This document shows, one piece after another, positions 53,698-62,473 of a DNA stretch of 64,000 bases (the first letter of the stretch is position 1; each line of letters opens with the position of its first letter). Under the pieces are notes generated by a model. It made no database searches. It was not told where the DNA came from and worked only from the letters and a program-made list of their open reading frames with translations. The DNA is from Plantibacter flavus. Lineage in GTDB: Bacteria; Actinomycetota; Actinomycetes; Actinomycetales; Microbacteriaceae. The position numbers and the translations under genes are program-made. Location: the NCBI RefSeq assembly GCF_002024505.1, contig NZ_CP019402.1:2232001-2296000 (forward strand), in the 5' to 3' direction.

Positions 53698-54338
53698 GCA
53701 GCGCCCTCCTCAGCGGCCGCCGCCGCAGCTTGCAGGAGATAGGAGGTGGACTGCGCCCCAGGGTCGCGATGCCCGACGGCCCGTTCACCGAGGTAGCTGG
53801 CGCGACCCTTGCGGGCGACGAGCGGCTCGGTCGCCGCGGCGCCACCCCACGCGGCGTCTGCAGCGGCTGCCAGCACCCGTGCCGGCGACTCCCCCGCTGC
53901 CGCCGCAGCGGATGCAGCGTCGACGGCGGGCGTCCACGCGTCGACAATGGTCTTGTCGCCGACCTCGGCCTTGCCACGGAGCACGATCCCGTCGCGCGCC
54001 GCCGTCAGCAGGGCGACGACGCCATCGGCGTCGAGATCCTCCTGACCGGCCACGGCGATCGACGCCTTGAGCAGCGCGGTGCCGTACAACGGGCCGCTCG
54101 CTCCTCCGACGGTCGAGATGAGCGTCGTCGCGGCGAGCTTGAGGATGTCGGCGGGTGTCGCATCGTCAGGCTGCTCGTCGAGCTTCGGCAGGATCGCGGA
54201 GAACCCGCGGTCCAGGTTCTCGCCGTGGTCGCCGTCCCCGATGTCACGGTCGAGCCTGATCAGCTCCACGCGATGTTCCGCGACGACCGCCGCACTCCCC
54301 CGCATCCAGGCGATCGCCCAGGCTCCGTCCAACCCCAT
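53694..54338 (-). CDS. dhaL: Dihydroxyacetone kinase ADP-binding subunit DhaL
   Basis: 214-residue subunit that holds a permanent ADP, rephosphorylated by DhaM. The magnesium/nucleotide motif DRDIGDGDHGENLDRG (30-45) has D30, D35 and D37; the phosphate loop is TVGGASGPLYGT. All-helical composition fits the DhaL barrel. It starts 4 bases after the dhaK stop. Confidence 0.94.
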   Translation of the reverse strand: MGLDGAWAIAWMRGSAAVVAEHRVELIRLDRDIGDGDHGENLDRGFSAILPKLDEQPDDATPADILKLAATTLISTVGGASGPLYGTALLKASIAVAGQEDLDADGVVALLTAARDGIVLRGKAEVGDKTIVDAWTPAVDAASAAAAAGESPARVLAAAADAAWGGAAATEPLVARKGRASYLGERAVGHRDPGAQSTSYLLQAAAAAAEEGAA

Positions 54339-54342
54339 CCGT

Positions 54343-55344
54343 CTACCGTCCCCACCGGAGCGCCGCGGTCTGCACCGGGGCGTCCCACAATTCGATCAGT
54401 TCGTCGTCGAGTTTCAGGAGGGTGATCGACACACCCTGCATCTCGAGGCTGGTCGTGTAGTTCCCCACGAGCGACCGTGCCACCTCGATCCCGCGCTCCG
54501 CGAGCGCCTCGGCCACACGGCGGAAGACGATGAGCAACTCGACCTGCGGCGTCCCGCCCATCCCGTTCACCAGGACGAGGGCACGCTCGTCGGGTGCGTA
54601 CGGAAGGTCCTCGAGGATGGCGGCGAGCAGCCGGTCGACGATCCGGTCGGCGGGCTCCAGGGGGATGCGTTCACGGCCGGGCTCACCGTGGATACCGATC
54701 CCGATCTCGATCTCGTCGTCGGCCAGGGTGAAACTCGGCTCGCCCGCGTGCGGGACGACGCACGGGGTGAGTGCCACGCCCATCGTGCGGGTGCGCTCGT
54801 TGACCTTCGTCGCGAGGTCGGCGACCTCGTCGAGGCCACCCCCGGCCTCGGCACGTGCGCCGGCGAGCTTCTCCACGAGGACGGTGCCGGCGACACCCCG
54901 ACGCCCCGCCGTGTAGAGCGAATCCTTCACCGCGACGTCGTCGTCGACGATGACCGAGCGCACTTCGATGCCCTCGGCCAGCGCGAGATCGGCCGCGGTC
55001 TCGAAGTTGAGTACGTCGCCCGTGTAGTTCTTGACGATGTGCAGGACGCCGGCACCACCGTCGACGGCCTTCGTGGCGGCGAGGATGGGGTCCGGAGTCG
55101 GTGAGGTGAACACCGGGCCGGGTACGGCCGCGTCGAGCATGCCGAATCCGACGAACCCTCCGTGGAGCGGCTCGTGCCCGCTTCCGCCGCCGCTCACGAT
55201 CCCCACCTTCCCTGCGACCGGCGCGTCCGCTCGGGCGATGAACACCGGGTCGAGCGACACGGTGACGAGGTCGGGGTGCGCGGCGCCGAATCCGGCCACC
55301 GCCTCGACGACGACGTCCTTGGGATCATTGATGAGCTTCTTCAT
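54343..55344 (-). CDS. dhaK: Dihydroxyacetone kinase substrate-binding subunit DhaK
   Basis: 333-residue subunit that binds dihydroxyacetone covalently through a histidine. [16 protein letters not shown] (51-66) and the active-site region GIGIHGEPG with H219 are visible, as is [10 protein letters not shown]. It converts dihydroxyacetone to its phosphate together with DhaL and DhaM, using PTS phosphate. It is the first gene of a three-gene operon; the ATG at 55344 has GGAGG upstream. No glycerol dehydrogenase or dhaR regulator is next to it. Confidence 0.95.
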   Translation of the reverse strand: MKKLINDPKDVVVEAVAGFGAAHPDLVTVSLDPVFIARADAPVAGKVGIVSGGGSGHEPLHGGFVGFGMLDAAVPGPVFTSPTPDPILAATKAVDGGAGVLHIVKNYTGDVLNFETAADLALAEGIEVRSVIVDDDVAVKDSLYTAGRRGVAGTVLVEKLAGARAEAGGGLDEVADLATKVNERTRTMGVALTPCVVPHAGEPSFTLADDEIEIGIGIHGEPGRERIPLEPADRIVDRLLAAILEDLPYAPDERALVLVNGMGGTPQVELLIVFRRVAEALAERGIEVARSLVGNYTTSLEMQGVSITLLKLDDELIELWDAPVQTAALRWGR

Positions 55345-55460
55345 TGAATCCTCCTGCAAGATCGGTTCGGGTCCGCCGACCGGGTACGCCGGCATCGGGT
55401 CTCAACCTACGCGCTGTGGCCCACCGCCGGTAGGGCCGGAGGACCCGGCCACCGCGCGGA

Positions 55461-56522
55461 TCAGCGCGAGCCGAGCGCGCGGGTGGCGTCCACCCAGGCG
55501 TCGAGTGTCGCGGTCGCCGCACCCGAGTCGATGACGGCCGCGGCGGACACGAGCGCTGCGGCGAACCGCTCGAGGATCGGCCGCTGGGCCTGCGACGGAT
55601 CCTCCGACAATTCGAACGCCACGATCCCGGCCGCCGCGTTCAGCAGGACGATGTCGCGGACTGGACCCTCCTCGCCGGCGAGCGTGGCGCGCACGACACC
55701 GGCATTGTGTTGGGCGTCACCGCCGATGAGATCGTCGATCGACGCACGTCGGATGCCGAGTTCCCGGGGATCCAGGTCGTGCTCGGTGACGGCTCCGCGG
55801 GTGATCTCCCAGAGGTGGCTGTGTCCAGTCGTCGTCAATTCGTCGAGTCCGTCGTCGCCCCGGAAGACGAGGGCGGTCGCCCCACGCGTCTGGAACACGC
55901 CCACGAACAGCGGGATGCGGTCGGCGTGCGCGACGCCGACCGCCGACGCCTCCGGGCGGGCCGGGTTGACGAGCGGACCGAGGAAGTTGAAGACCGTCGG
56001 CACGCCGAGCTCCGCGCGGACCGCTCCAGCGTGGCCGAAACCGGGGTGGAACGCCGCCGCGTACGCGAAGGTGATGCCCGTCGACGCCAACACCTCCCCC
56101 ACCAGGTCCGTCGGCAGGGCGAGGTCGACGCCGAGCGCCGAGAGCACGTCACTCGATCCCGAGGCGGAGCTCGCCGCGCGATTGCCGTGCTTGATGACGG
56201 GGATGCCCGTCGCCGCCGCGACGATGGACGCGGTCGTCGAGATGTTGACGGTGCCGAAGCGGTCGCCGCCGGTGCCGACGATGTCGAGGGCCCGGGAGGG
56301 GGCGACGAGCGGCTTCGCGTGGTCGAGGATCGCATCGCGGAACCCGACGATCTCGTCGACCGTCTCCCCCTTGCGGCGCAACGCGATCAGGAAGCCGGCC
56401 AGCTGGGCGTCCGTCACCTGGCCGGTCATGATCCGTTCCATCGCCCACGTCGACTCCGACACACTGAGATCGGTTCCGGCGAGCAGGTCGCCGATGAGCG
56501 TCGGCCAGGTCGTGAGAGGCAT
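55461..56522 (-). CDS. trpD: Anthranilate phosphoribosyltransferase
   Basis: 353-residue enzyme of tryptophan synthesis that joins anthranilate to PRPP. The PRPP site GTGGD is at 83-87, followed by NISTTAS and KHGNR (111-115); HPGF and LGPLVNP are further family blocks. No other trp gene is in the window, so it lies outside the trp operon, as is common in actinomycetes. It diverges from ctaE. Confidence 0.95.
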   Translation of the reverse strand: MPLTTWPTLIGDLLAGTDLSVSESTWAMERIMTGQVTDAQLAGFLIALRRKGETVDEIVGFRDAILDHAKPLVAPSRALDIVGTGGDRFGTVNISTTASIVAAATGIPVIKHGNRAASSASGSSDVLSALGVDLALPTDLVGEVLASTGITFAYAAAFHPGFGHAGAVRAELGVPTVFNFLGPLVNPARPEASAVGVAHADRIPLFVGVFQTRGATALVFRGDDGLDELTTTGHSHLWEITRGAVTEHDLDPRELGIRRASIDDLIGGDAQHNAGVVRATLAGEEGPVRDIVLLNAAAGIVAFELSEDPSQAQRPILERFAAALVSAAAVIDSGAATATLDAWVDATRALGSR

Positions 56523-56623
56523 GTCGACGATCTTACAAGCGCGACTCGCCGACGCCTCGAGCGGCCGGAGAAGGCGAAGATCACATGAATCCCGCAGCAG
56601 AACCGAAGATCCCGGTCAGGAAA

Positions 56624-56637
56624 TAAGGCTAGCCTTA
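56624..56637. promoter_or_regulatory. DtxR/IdeR-like iron box upstream of ctaE
   Basis: TAAGGCTAGCCTTA is a perfect 14-bp palindrome. With its flanks it matches most positions of the 19-base iron box TWAGGTWAGSCTWACCTWA. It ends 56 bases before the -10 of ctaE and 101 bases from the trpD start, so it could act on either gene. Confidence 0.5.
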
Positions 56638-56693
56638 CTGATCCGAGCGTGCTCGCCGCCGCCGAAATGCGAAAAACCGCTCCGGCTTTCGGC

Positions 56694-56699
56694 CATAAT
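56694..56699 (+). promoter_or_regulatory. -10-like CATAAT before ctaE
   Basis: CATAAT ends 6 bases before the GTG at 56706. The bases between (GGAGGG) are purine-rich but too close for a normal ribosome-binding site. Confidence 0.5.
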
Positions 56700-56705
56700 G
56701 GAGGG

Positions 56706-57335
56706 GTGACGAGCACCTCAATCAACCTTGCGCCGAGCGCGCCCCGGATCAACCGACCGAACACGGTCGCGGTTGGAACGATCGTCTGGCTGGGCAGCGA
56801 GGTCATGTTCTTCGCCGGCCTCTTCGCGATCTACTTCACGCTGCGATCGATGGCTCCCGAACTGTGGGCGGCCGAGGCCGGTCGCCTGAACGTCCCGTAC
56901 TCGACGATCAACACGATCATCCTCGTGTCCTCGTCGTTCACGTGCCAGTTCGGCGTCTTCGCAGCGGAGCGCATGCAGCCCCGCATGACCGGCTGGAGCC
57001 CGCGCAAGTGGGGCATGGTCGAGTGGTTCTTCCTCACCTACGCCCTGGGTGCCGTGTTCGTCGCCGGGCAGATCCTCGAGTACGCGACGCTCGTCAGCGA
57101 GGGCATCTCCCTCAGCTCGAACGCGTACGGCTCGGCGTTCTACCTCACGACCGGCTTCCACGGCCTGCACGTGACCGGCGGCCTCATCGCCTTCCTCCTC
57201 GTGATCGGCCGTGCCTACGCCGTCAAACGATTCGGCCACAAGGAGGCGACGAGCGCCATCGTCGTCTCGTACTACTGGCACTTCGTCGACGTCGTGTGGA
57301 TCGGCCTCTACTTCGTCATCTACATCCTGCGCTGA
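56706..57335 (+). CDS. ctaE: Cytochrome c oxidase subunit III
   Basis: 209-residue membrane subunit of the aa3 oxidase. Five hydrophobic segments are visible; [33 protein letters not shown] and [15 protein letters not shown] are conserved subunit III blocks. It has the actinobacterial form with five rather than seven helices. The GTG at 56706 is preferred to the ATG at 56649, which lies upstream of the promoter hexamer. It is the first gene of ctaE-qcrC-qcrA-qcrB. Confidence 0.95.
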   Translation: MTSTSINLAPSAPRINRPNTVAVGTIVWLGSEVMFFAGLFAIYFTLRSMAPELWAAEAGRLNVPYSTINTIILVSSSFTCQFGVFAAERMQPRMTGWSPRKWGMVEWFFLTYALGAVFVAGQILEYATLVSEGISLSSNAYGSAFYLTTGFHGLHVTGGLIAFLLVIGRAYAVKRFGHKEATSAIVVSYYWHFVDVVWIGLYFVIYILR

Positions 57336-57341
57336 CCCGGA

Positions 57342-58199
57342 ATGACTGCCTCCATGAAGACTGACCCCACCCAGACGACGACCACCAAGGCGTCCAAGAA
57401 GGCCGCCCGTGCCACGCGCAAGAGCGGCCGCCGCAGCCCGTTCGCCTCGGCGGCACTGCTCGCGATCGGCCTCCTCGTGACCGGAGGCGCCTACGCAGCC
57501 GTCAGCGTCAGCACGGCCAGCGCCGAGCCCGTCGCCGCCGCCAAGTCGCAGGCCTCCGTCGACGAGGGCGAGAAGCTCTTCTCCGCGAACTGCGCCACCT
57601 GCCACGGCCTCGACATGCAGGGCACGACCGCCGGACCGAGCCTCCTCGGCGTCGGTGCCGCCGCCGTCGACTTCCAGGTCGGCACCGGCCGGATGCCGCT
57701 GCAGAACCAGGGCCCGCAGGCCCCGGAGAAGCCCGTGCAGTTCACCGAGGAGCAGATCTCCTCCCTCGCGGCCTACGTCGCCTCGGTCGCCCCCGGCCCG
57801 GAGATCCCCGAGGAGCAGTACCTCGACGGCGAGGGCGACGCCTCCAACGGCGCCCAGCTGTTCCGCATCAACTGCGCGATGTGCCACAACGTCGCAGCCG
57901 CCGGTGGCGCCCTGACCGAGGGCAAGTACGCTCCCTCGCTCGTCGGCGTCAGCGCCGCCCACATCTACGAGGCCATGATCACCGGCCCGCAGAACATGCC
58001 CGTCTTCAACGACATGAACCTCTCCCCCGAGGACAAGCGCGACATCATCACCGCGCTCAAGTTCATGGAGAAGAACCCGTCACCGGGCGGCAACGACCTC
58101 GGCTCGCTCGGCCCCGTCTCCGAGGGCCTGTTCCTCTGGATCTTCGGCCTCGGCTCGATCGTGGCCCTCACCGTCTGGATCACCGCGAAGTCGAACTGA
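57342..58199 (+). CDS. qcrC: Diheme cytochrome c subunit QcrC of the bcc complex
   Basis: 285-residue subunit of the cytochrome bcc complex, carrying two c-type hemes that pass electrons to the aa3 oxidase without a soluble cytochrome. Heme sites are CATCH (84-88) and CAMCH (178-182). An N-terminal signal anchor (about 34-54) and a C-terminal transmembrane helix (about 258-280) hold it to the membrane. It starts 6 bases after ctaE; a second ATG lies four codons on. Confidence 0.95.
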   Translation: MTASMKTDPTQTTTTKASKKAARATRKSGRRSPFASAALLAIGLLVTGGAYAAVSVSTASAEPVAAAKSQASVDEGEKLFSANCATCHGLDMQGTTAGPSLLGVGAAAVDFQVGTGRMPLQNQGPQAPEKPVQFTEEQISSLAAYVASVAPGPEIPEEQYLDGEGDASNGAQLFRINCAMCHNVAAAGGALTEGKYAPSLVGVSAAHIYEAMITGPQNMPVFNDMNLSPEDKRDIITALKFMEKNPSPGGNDLGSLGPVSEGLFLWIFGLGSIVALTVWITAKSN

Positions 58200-58234
58200 C
58201 CGACGCGGATCGACAACACGTAAGAAGGAGCACC

Positions 58235-59320
58235 ATGGCTCACGACAACTCGAGCGGCTCGGGTCACCCAGCCGCCGACTCGTCTGCCGATCCGTCCGCC
58301 CACGGGCAGGAGCTGCAGGTCGCGACCGGTACCGGGGTCATCTCCCGCGATGCCGTCGTCGACCCCGGCCTGCCTCCGCACCGGAAGCGCGTCACGGACC
58401 TCGACCCCAAGAAGGACAAGCGGGCCGAGCGCGCCGTCTACACCCTCTTCTACCTGTCGATCGCCGGCAGCGTCTGGGCGGTCGCCGCCTACATGGCGTT
58501 CCCGATCGAGCCCGAGGACATCGCCTCGGTCCGTCTGAACAACCTGTTCATCGGTCTCGGCATGGCGTTGGCCCTGCTCGCGATCGGTATCGGTGCCGTG
58601 CACTGGGGCAAGGCCCTCATGCACGACGAGGAAGGCATCGACTACCGTCACAAGGTCGGCGGCAACCAGGTCAGCCGCGATCGCGCGGTGGAGATCATGC
58701 ACCAGGCGAACGTCGAATCCGGCATCGGTCGACGCGCGCTCATCCGCAACAGCCTCATCGGTGCCCTCATCGTCTTCCCGCTCCCGGGCATCGCGCTGTT
58801 CCGCGGTCTCGCGCCCTACGACGAAGACCCCGTCGAGCTCATGCAGCACACGATGTGGAAGGAAGGCACGCGCCTCGCCCGTGACCCTTCCGGTACGCCC
58901 ATCAAGGCGTCCGACGTGACGCTCGGCAGCGCGTTCCACGTGATCCCCGAGAACCTCCACGAGGCCGACCACGTCCTCAACGAGAAGGCGAAGGCGATCG
59001 TGCTGCTCATGCGGCTCAAGCCCGAAGACCTCGTCGAGGAGGAGTCCAAGAAGGACTGGTCCTACGACGGCATCGTCGCCTACTCCAAGGTGTGCACGCA
59101 CGTCGGTTGCCCTGTCGCGCTCTACGAGCAGCAGACGCACCACCTCCTCTGCCCCTGCCACCAGTCGCAGTTCGACGTCACGAACCACTGCGCGGTCATC
59201 TTCGGACCGGCCGCCCGGCCGCTTCCGCAGCTGCCGATCACCGTCGACGACGAGGGCTACCTCGTCGCGCGGAGCGACTTCCACGAACCTGTCGGCCCGA
59301 GCTTCTGGGAGCGTCATTGA
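58235..59320 (+). CDS. qcrA: Rieske iron-sulfur subunit QcrA
   Basis: 361-residue Rieske protein of the bcc complex. The actinobacterial form has three N-terminal transmembrane helices (about 66-85, 96-117, 166-185) and the cluster motif C287-T-H289-V-G-C292 and C306-P-C308-H309 (CTHVGCP, CPCHQSQF). AAGAAGGAG precedes the ATG at 58235. In Streptomyces the homologue uses both Sec and Tat export; tatA and tatC lie at 39-40 kb. Overlaps qcrB by 4 bases. Confidence 0.95.
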   Translation: MAHDNSSGSGHPAADSSADPSAHGQELQVATGTGVISRDAVVDPGLPPHRKRVTDLDPKKDKRAERAVYTLFYLSIAGSVWAVAAYMAFPIEPEDIASVRLNNLFIGLGMALALLAIGIGAVHWGKALMHDEEGIDYRHKVGGNQVSRDRAVEIMHQANVESGIGRRALIRNSLIGALIVFPLPGIALFRGLAPYDEDPVELMQHTMWKEGTRLARDPSGTPIKASDVTLGSAFHVIPENLHEADHVLNEKAKAIVLLMRLKPEDLVEEESKKDWSYDGIVAYSKVCTHVGCPVALYEQQTHHLLCPCHQSQFDVTNHCAVIFGPAARPLPQLPITVDDEGYLVARSDFHEPVGPSFWERH

Positions 59321-60951
59321 GCACCTCGACCGCAACACGCGCCCCTGAGCAGGCCAAGGCCGCTCCGGCGAAGAGCTCCGGTGGATTCACCGGCGCTGCA
59401 GCGAACTACCTCGAAGAGCGGACGTCCATCTCGGTCGCCGTCAAGGAGTTCGGCCGCAAGATCTTCCCCGACCACTGGTCGTTCCTCCTCGGCGAGGTCG
59501 CGCTCTACAGCTTCGTCATCATCCTGCTGTCGGGCTCCTTCCTCACCTTCTTCTTCCAGGCATCGATGGCGGAGGTCCACTACGACGGGTCCTTCGTCCC
59601 GCTGAAGAACATCGAGATGTCCGTCGCCATGGCGTCGACGCTCGACATCTCCTTCGACATCCGCGGCGGCCTCCTGATGCGTCAGGTGCACCACTGGGCT
59701 GCCCTGCTGTTCGTGGCGTCCATCGGCCTGCACATGCTGCGCATCTTCTTCACCGGTGCATTCCGCAAGCCGCGTGAGCTGAACTGGGTGATCGGTTTCG
59801 TCCTGTTCATCCTGGCCATGGCCGAGGGCTTCACCGGATACTCGCTGCCCGACGACCTGCTCTCCGGTAACGGTCTGCGGATCATCGACGGCATGGTCAA
59901 GGGTCTGCCCATCATCGGTACGTGGACGACCTTCCTGCTGTTCGGTGGAGAGTTCCCGGGCACCGACATCGTCGGCCGCCTCTACACGCTCCACATCCTG
60001 CTCCTGCCGGCGCTGGTGCTGCTCTTCATCGCCCTGCACCTGGTGTTCGTCGTCGTGCACAAGCACACGCAGTTCCCGGGCGCCGGTCGCACCGAGCAGA
60101 ACGTGGTCGGATTCCCCGTCCTCCCCGTCTACGCGGCGAAGGCCGGTGGCTTCTTCTTCATCGTCTTCGGTGTCGTGATGCTCATCGCCTCGCTGTTCAC
60201 GATCAACCCGATCTGGAACTACGGACCGTACGACCCCTCCCCGGTCTCGGCAGGTACGCAGCCTGACTGGTACATCGGGTTCGCCGACGGTGCGCTCCGG
60301 CTGGTTCCGCCACACCTCGAGTTCGTCCTCTGGGATCACACGTTCTCGTTCAACATCATCCTTCCCGTCCTCGTCCTGGGTCTGTTCATCGTCACGGTGT
60401 TCATCTACCCGTTCGTCGAGGCGTGGATCACGGGTGACAAGCGCGAGCACCACATCCTCGACCGTCCGCGCAACGCGCCGACCCGCACCGCGATCGGTGC
60501 TGCCGGTGTCACGTTCTACGCCGCCCTCTGGGCTGCTGCGAGCTCGGACATCATCGCCACCCACTTCAAGGTGACGATGGAGGGCGTGATCCACACGCTG
60601 CAGGCGATCCTCATCCTCGGACCGTTCATCGCCTACTTCATCGCGAAGCGCACCTGCCTGGCGCTGCAGAAGAAGGATCGCGAGATCCTCCTTCACGGCT
60701 ACGAGACCGGGCGCATCGTCCGCCTCCCCGGTGGCGAGTTCATCGAGGTCCACGAGCCCGTCGACGAGTACGAGCGCTGGCGCCTCGCGAGCTACGACGA
60801 CCACAAGCCGTTGATGATCCGTCCGAACGCCAAGGGCAAGATCACCGGTGTCCAGAAGGCTCGCGCCGCGATGTCCCGCTGGTTCTTCGAGGATCGGATC
60901 GCTCCCGTCACGAACACGGAGATCGAACGTTCCCACGGCGACCACCACTAG
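59317..60951 (+). CDS. qcrB: Cytochrome b subunit QcrB of the bcc complex
   Basis: 544-residue membrane subunit with the quinol sites and two b hemes. Blocks with heme-ligand histidines are RQVHHWAALLFVASIGLHMLR in pattern (about 118-138) and the HILLLPALVLLFIALHLVF region; the Qo motif appears as PDWYIG. The C-terminal extension of about 120 residues is hydrophilic. The only start that fits is TTG at 59317, overlapping the qcrA stop (TTGA) behind GGGAG, an uncommon start. A strong terminator follows. Confidence 0.93.
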   Translation: MSTSTATRAPEQAKAAPAKSSGGFTGAAANYLEERTSISVAVKEFGRKIFPDHWSFLLGEVALYSFVIILLSGSFLTFFFQASMAEVHYDGSFVPLKNIEMSVAMASTLDISFDIRGGLLMRQVHHWAALLFVASIGLHMLRIFFTGAFRKPRELNWVIGFVLFILAMAEGFTGYSLPDDLLSGNGLRIIDGMVKGLPIIGTWTTFLLFGGEFPGTDIVGRLYTLHILLLPALVLLFIALHLVFVVVHKHTQFPGAGRTEQNVVGFPVLPVYAAKAGGFFFIVFGVVMLIASLFTINPIWNYGPYDPSPVSAGTQPDWYIGFADGALRLVPPHLEFVLWDHTFSFNIILPVLVLGLFIVTVFIYPFVEAWITGDKREHHILDRPRNAPTRTAIGAAGVTFYAALWAAASSDIIATHFKVTMEGVIHTLQAILILGPFIAYFIAKRTCLALQKKDREILLHGYETGRIVRLPGGEFIEVHEPVDEYERWRLASYDDHKPLMIRPNAKGKITGVQKARAAMSRWFFEDRIAPVTNTEIERSHGDHH

Positions 60952-60964
60952 GCGGATCCCACTG

Positions 60965-61000
60965 GAAAGCCCCGCAGTCCTCACGGACTGCGGGGCTTTC
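60965..61000 (+). terminator. Terminator of the ctaE-qcrCAB operon
   Basis: Perfect 16-bp stem (GAAAGCCCCGCAGTCC with its complement) with loop TCAC, 13 bases after the qcrB stop; followed by GTCGTT. Confidence 0.92.
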
Positions 61001-61114
61001 GTCGTTCTCCGGCGGGGATCGTGGAACTGTGCTGCGACACGACGCGGCGACAATGGAGGTCCGTGCCGTCCCGCTCCCCCGCTCTCCGGGCGCGGAAGGC
61101 CGCTGCGGGCGGTA

Positions 61115-61380
61115 TGAGCACGTCGACAAGCTTCGGAGACCTGTGATCGCTCACCGCGGTCCAGCGCCCTTCCTGCGCGACCGCAGACGATGTGAGCCTG
61201 TCGACCGGCTCCGGGTCCGACGTTCCCGTCCCAGGGTGATCGGGACCGTAGAGAGGAGACACCGGACGACGCCTGCCCTTCGACGGGCTCAGGACCGAGG
61301 GACGGCCTACGCCAGGTCTGTTCGCGCGCACGCTGAGTCCGCTGAGGGCGGCGTGTGCCTCTCGACAGCTTCAGGGACCG
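61115..61380. repeat. Degraded copies of the REP-like repeat
   Basis: Related segments at 61115-61138 (GTCGACAAGCTTCGGAG), 61194-61219, 61272-61297 (CCCTTCGACGGGCTCAGGACC) and 61358-61380 (TCTCGACAGCTTCAGGGACC) resemble the repeat at 29282-29402 but have diverged. They lie in the 544-base gap between qcrB and a GNAT gene, which has no gene that I can support. Confidence 0.65.
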
Positions 61381-61544
61381 ACGGGCGCTCGCCCGGTCTA
61401 CAAGGCGTGAGGAGGTGTCACCTGAATACGGCTGCCACCGTGAAGTCTCGACGAAGCGAAGGGTGACGCTCATGACCTTCAGGGGCGGTCCCCGCACCTT
61501 GCCAGCTGCTTGTTCTCCACGTCTAGGCGCGCACAAGAACACGA

Positions 61545-61576
61545 AAGAGCCCCCGAGCGGTGGCTCGGGGGCTCTT
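61545..61576 (-). terminator. Terminator of the ctaD-ctaF-GNAT unit
   Basis: 14-bp perfect stem (AAGAGCCCCCGAGC with its complement) and loop GGTG, 17 bases past the GNAT stop. On the minus strand CGTGTTCTTG follows. Confidence 0.85.
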
Positions 61577-61593
61577 CGATGACAGCTTGGGGG

Positions 61594-62046
61594 TCAGCCC
61601 AGCGGGAGGATCTTCTTGTAGAACTCCGCCGTCACGTTGTAGCCGAGACGACGGTAGAAGTCGCCGGCTCGAGAGGTGGACATCGTCAGCTGGCGCGCAC
61701 CGCGCTCGACGGCATAGTGCTCGTTCGCCTCGACGAGGGCCGATCCGATGCCGGCGCCGCGGGCGGTCTCGTCGACGACGAGCTCCTGCAGGTGGGCGGT
61801 CAGGCCTGCCGCGTGCAGCAGCCGCGACACCGTCATCAGGGTGTATCCGACAACGCGGTTCGCCTCGTCGACCGCGACGTACAGCACGTTGGTCTCGTCT
61901 TCACGAGGGCGCATGACGTTGTTGTACGCGGCTATGAAGTCGTCCGCCGCAGGCGGGATGGACCCGGTGATCAGCTGGCCGGCCAGCGCGAAGACGGCTG
62001 AACGGTCGTCGGGCTGACCGCGACGGATGCTGAACGAGGCGACCAT
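61594..62046 (-). CDS. GNAT-family N-acetyltransferase
   Basis: 150-residue GNAT enzyme using acetyl-CoA. The pyrophosphate-binding motif A is R96-G-A-G-I-G101 preceded by LQELVVDETA; the C-terminal FYRRLGYN block is motif B. Substrate unknown. It overlaps the ctaF stop by one base (TGATG), so it is co-expressed with oxidase genes, which is unusual but may be accidental. Confidence 0.88.
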   Translation of the reverse strand: MVASFSIRRGQPDDRSAVFALAGQLITGSIPPAADDFIAAYNNVMRPREDETNVLYVAVDEANRVVGYTLMTVSRLLHAAGLTAHLQELVVDETARGAGIGSALVEANEHYAVERGARQLTMSTSRAGDFYRRLGYNVTAEFYKKILPLG

Positions 62047-62468
62047 CAGCGTGCGAAGTATCCGCGGTAGTACTCGTAGTTCCAACCGACGACCGCGATG
62101 ACGACCAGCGGGATGCCGATGATCGCGATCCAGAACCCGACCGCCAGACCGAGTACGAGCAGACCACACGCACCGGCGAGGATGATGGGCCACCAGCTCC
62201 ACGGGCTGAAGTGCCCGATCTCCGGGTCGCCGTCGTCGATGTTCGCCGTCAGCGTGTCCTCGGGGAGCTCGGCGCCCTGGCTCTTGTGCACCCGGCTGAG
62301 ATAGAAGCCGAGGAAGGCGCTCAGGATCGCGGCGAGAGCCAGGGTGACCGTGCCGACCCATTCGACCCGGCCGTGCAGCGGGTCGACGAGCGACCACACC
62401 GTGTAGACCCCACAGAGGAGGGCGCAGAACACCGTCAGGATCGTGAAGAGGATGATATTGGCGCGCAT
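62046..62468 (-). CDS. ctaF: Cytochrome c oxidase subunit IV, actinobacterial type
   Basis: 140 residues with four hydrophobic segments (about 4-26, 36-57, 90-110, 111-128) and SPWSWWPIILAG and NYEYYRGYFAR motifs, typical of CtaF, the fourth oxidase subunit found in actinomycetes. It starts 5 bases after the ctaD stop. Confidence 0.93.
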   Translation of the reverse strand: MRANIILFTILTVFCALLCGVYTVWSLVDPLHGRVEWVGTVTLALAAILSAFLGFYLSRVHKSQGAELPEDTLTANIDDGDPEIGHFSPWSWWPIILAGACGLLVLGLAVGFWIAIIGIPLVVIAVVGWNYEYYRGYFAR

Positions 62469-62473
62469 GGCGG

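Noticed and set aside
59314..61542. A 742-codon open frame on the minus strand opposite qcrB
   Set aside because: Antisense to cytochrome b and extending through repeats; no recognisable domain.
61001..61544. A 145-codon plus-strand frame at 61029-61466
   Set aside because: It runs through decayed intergenic repeats, has no ribosome-binding site and no protein-like features.
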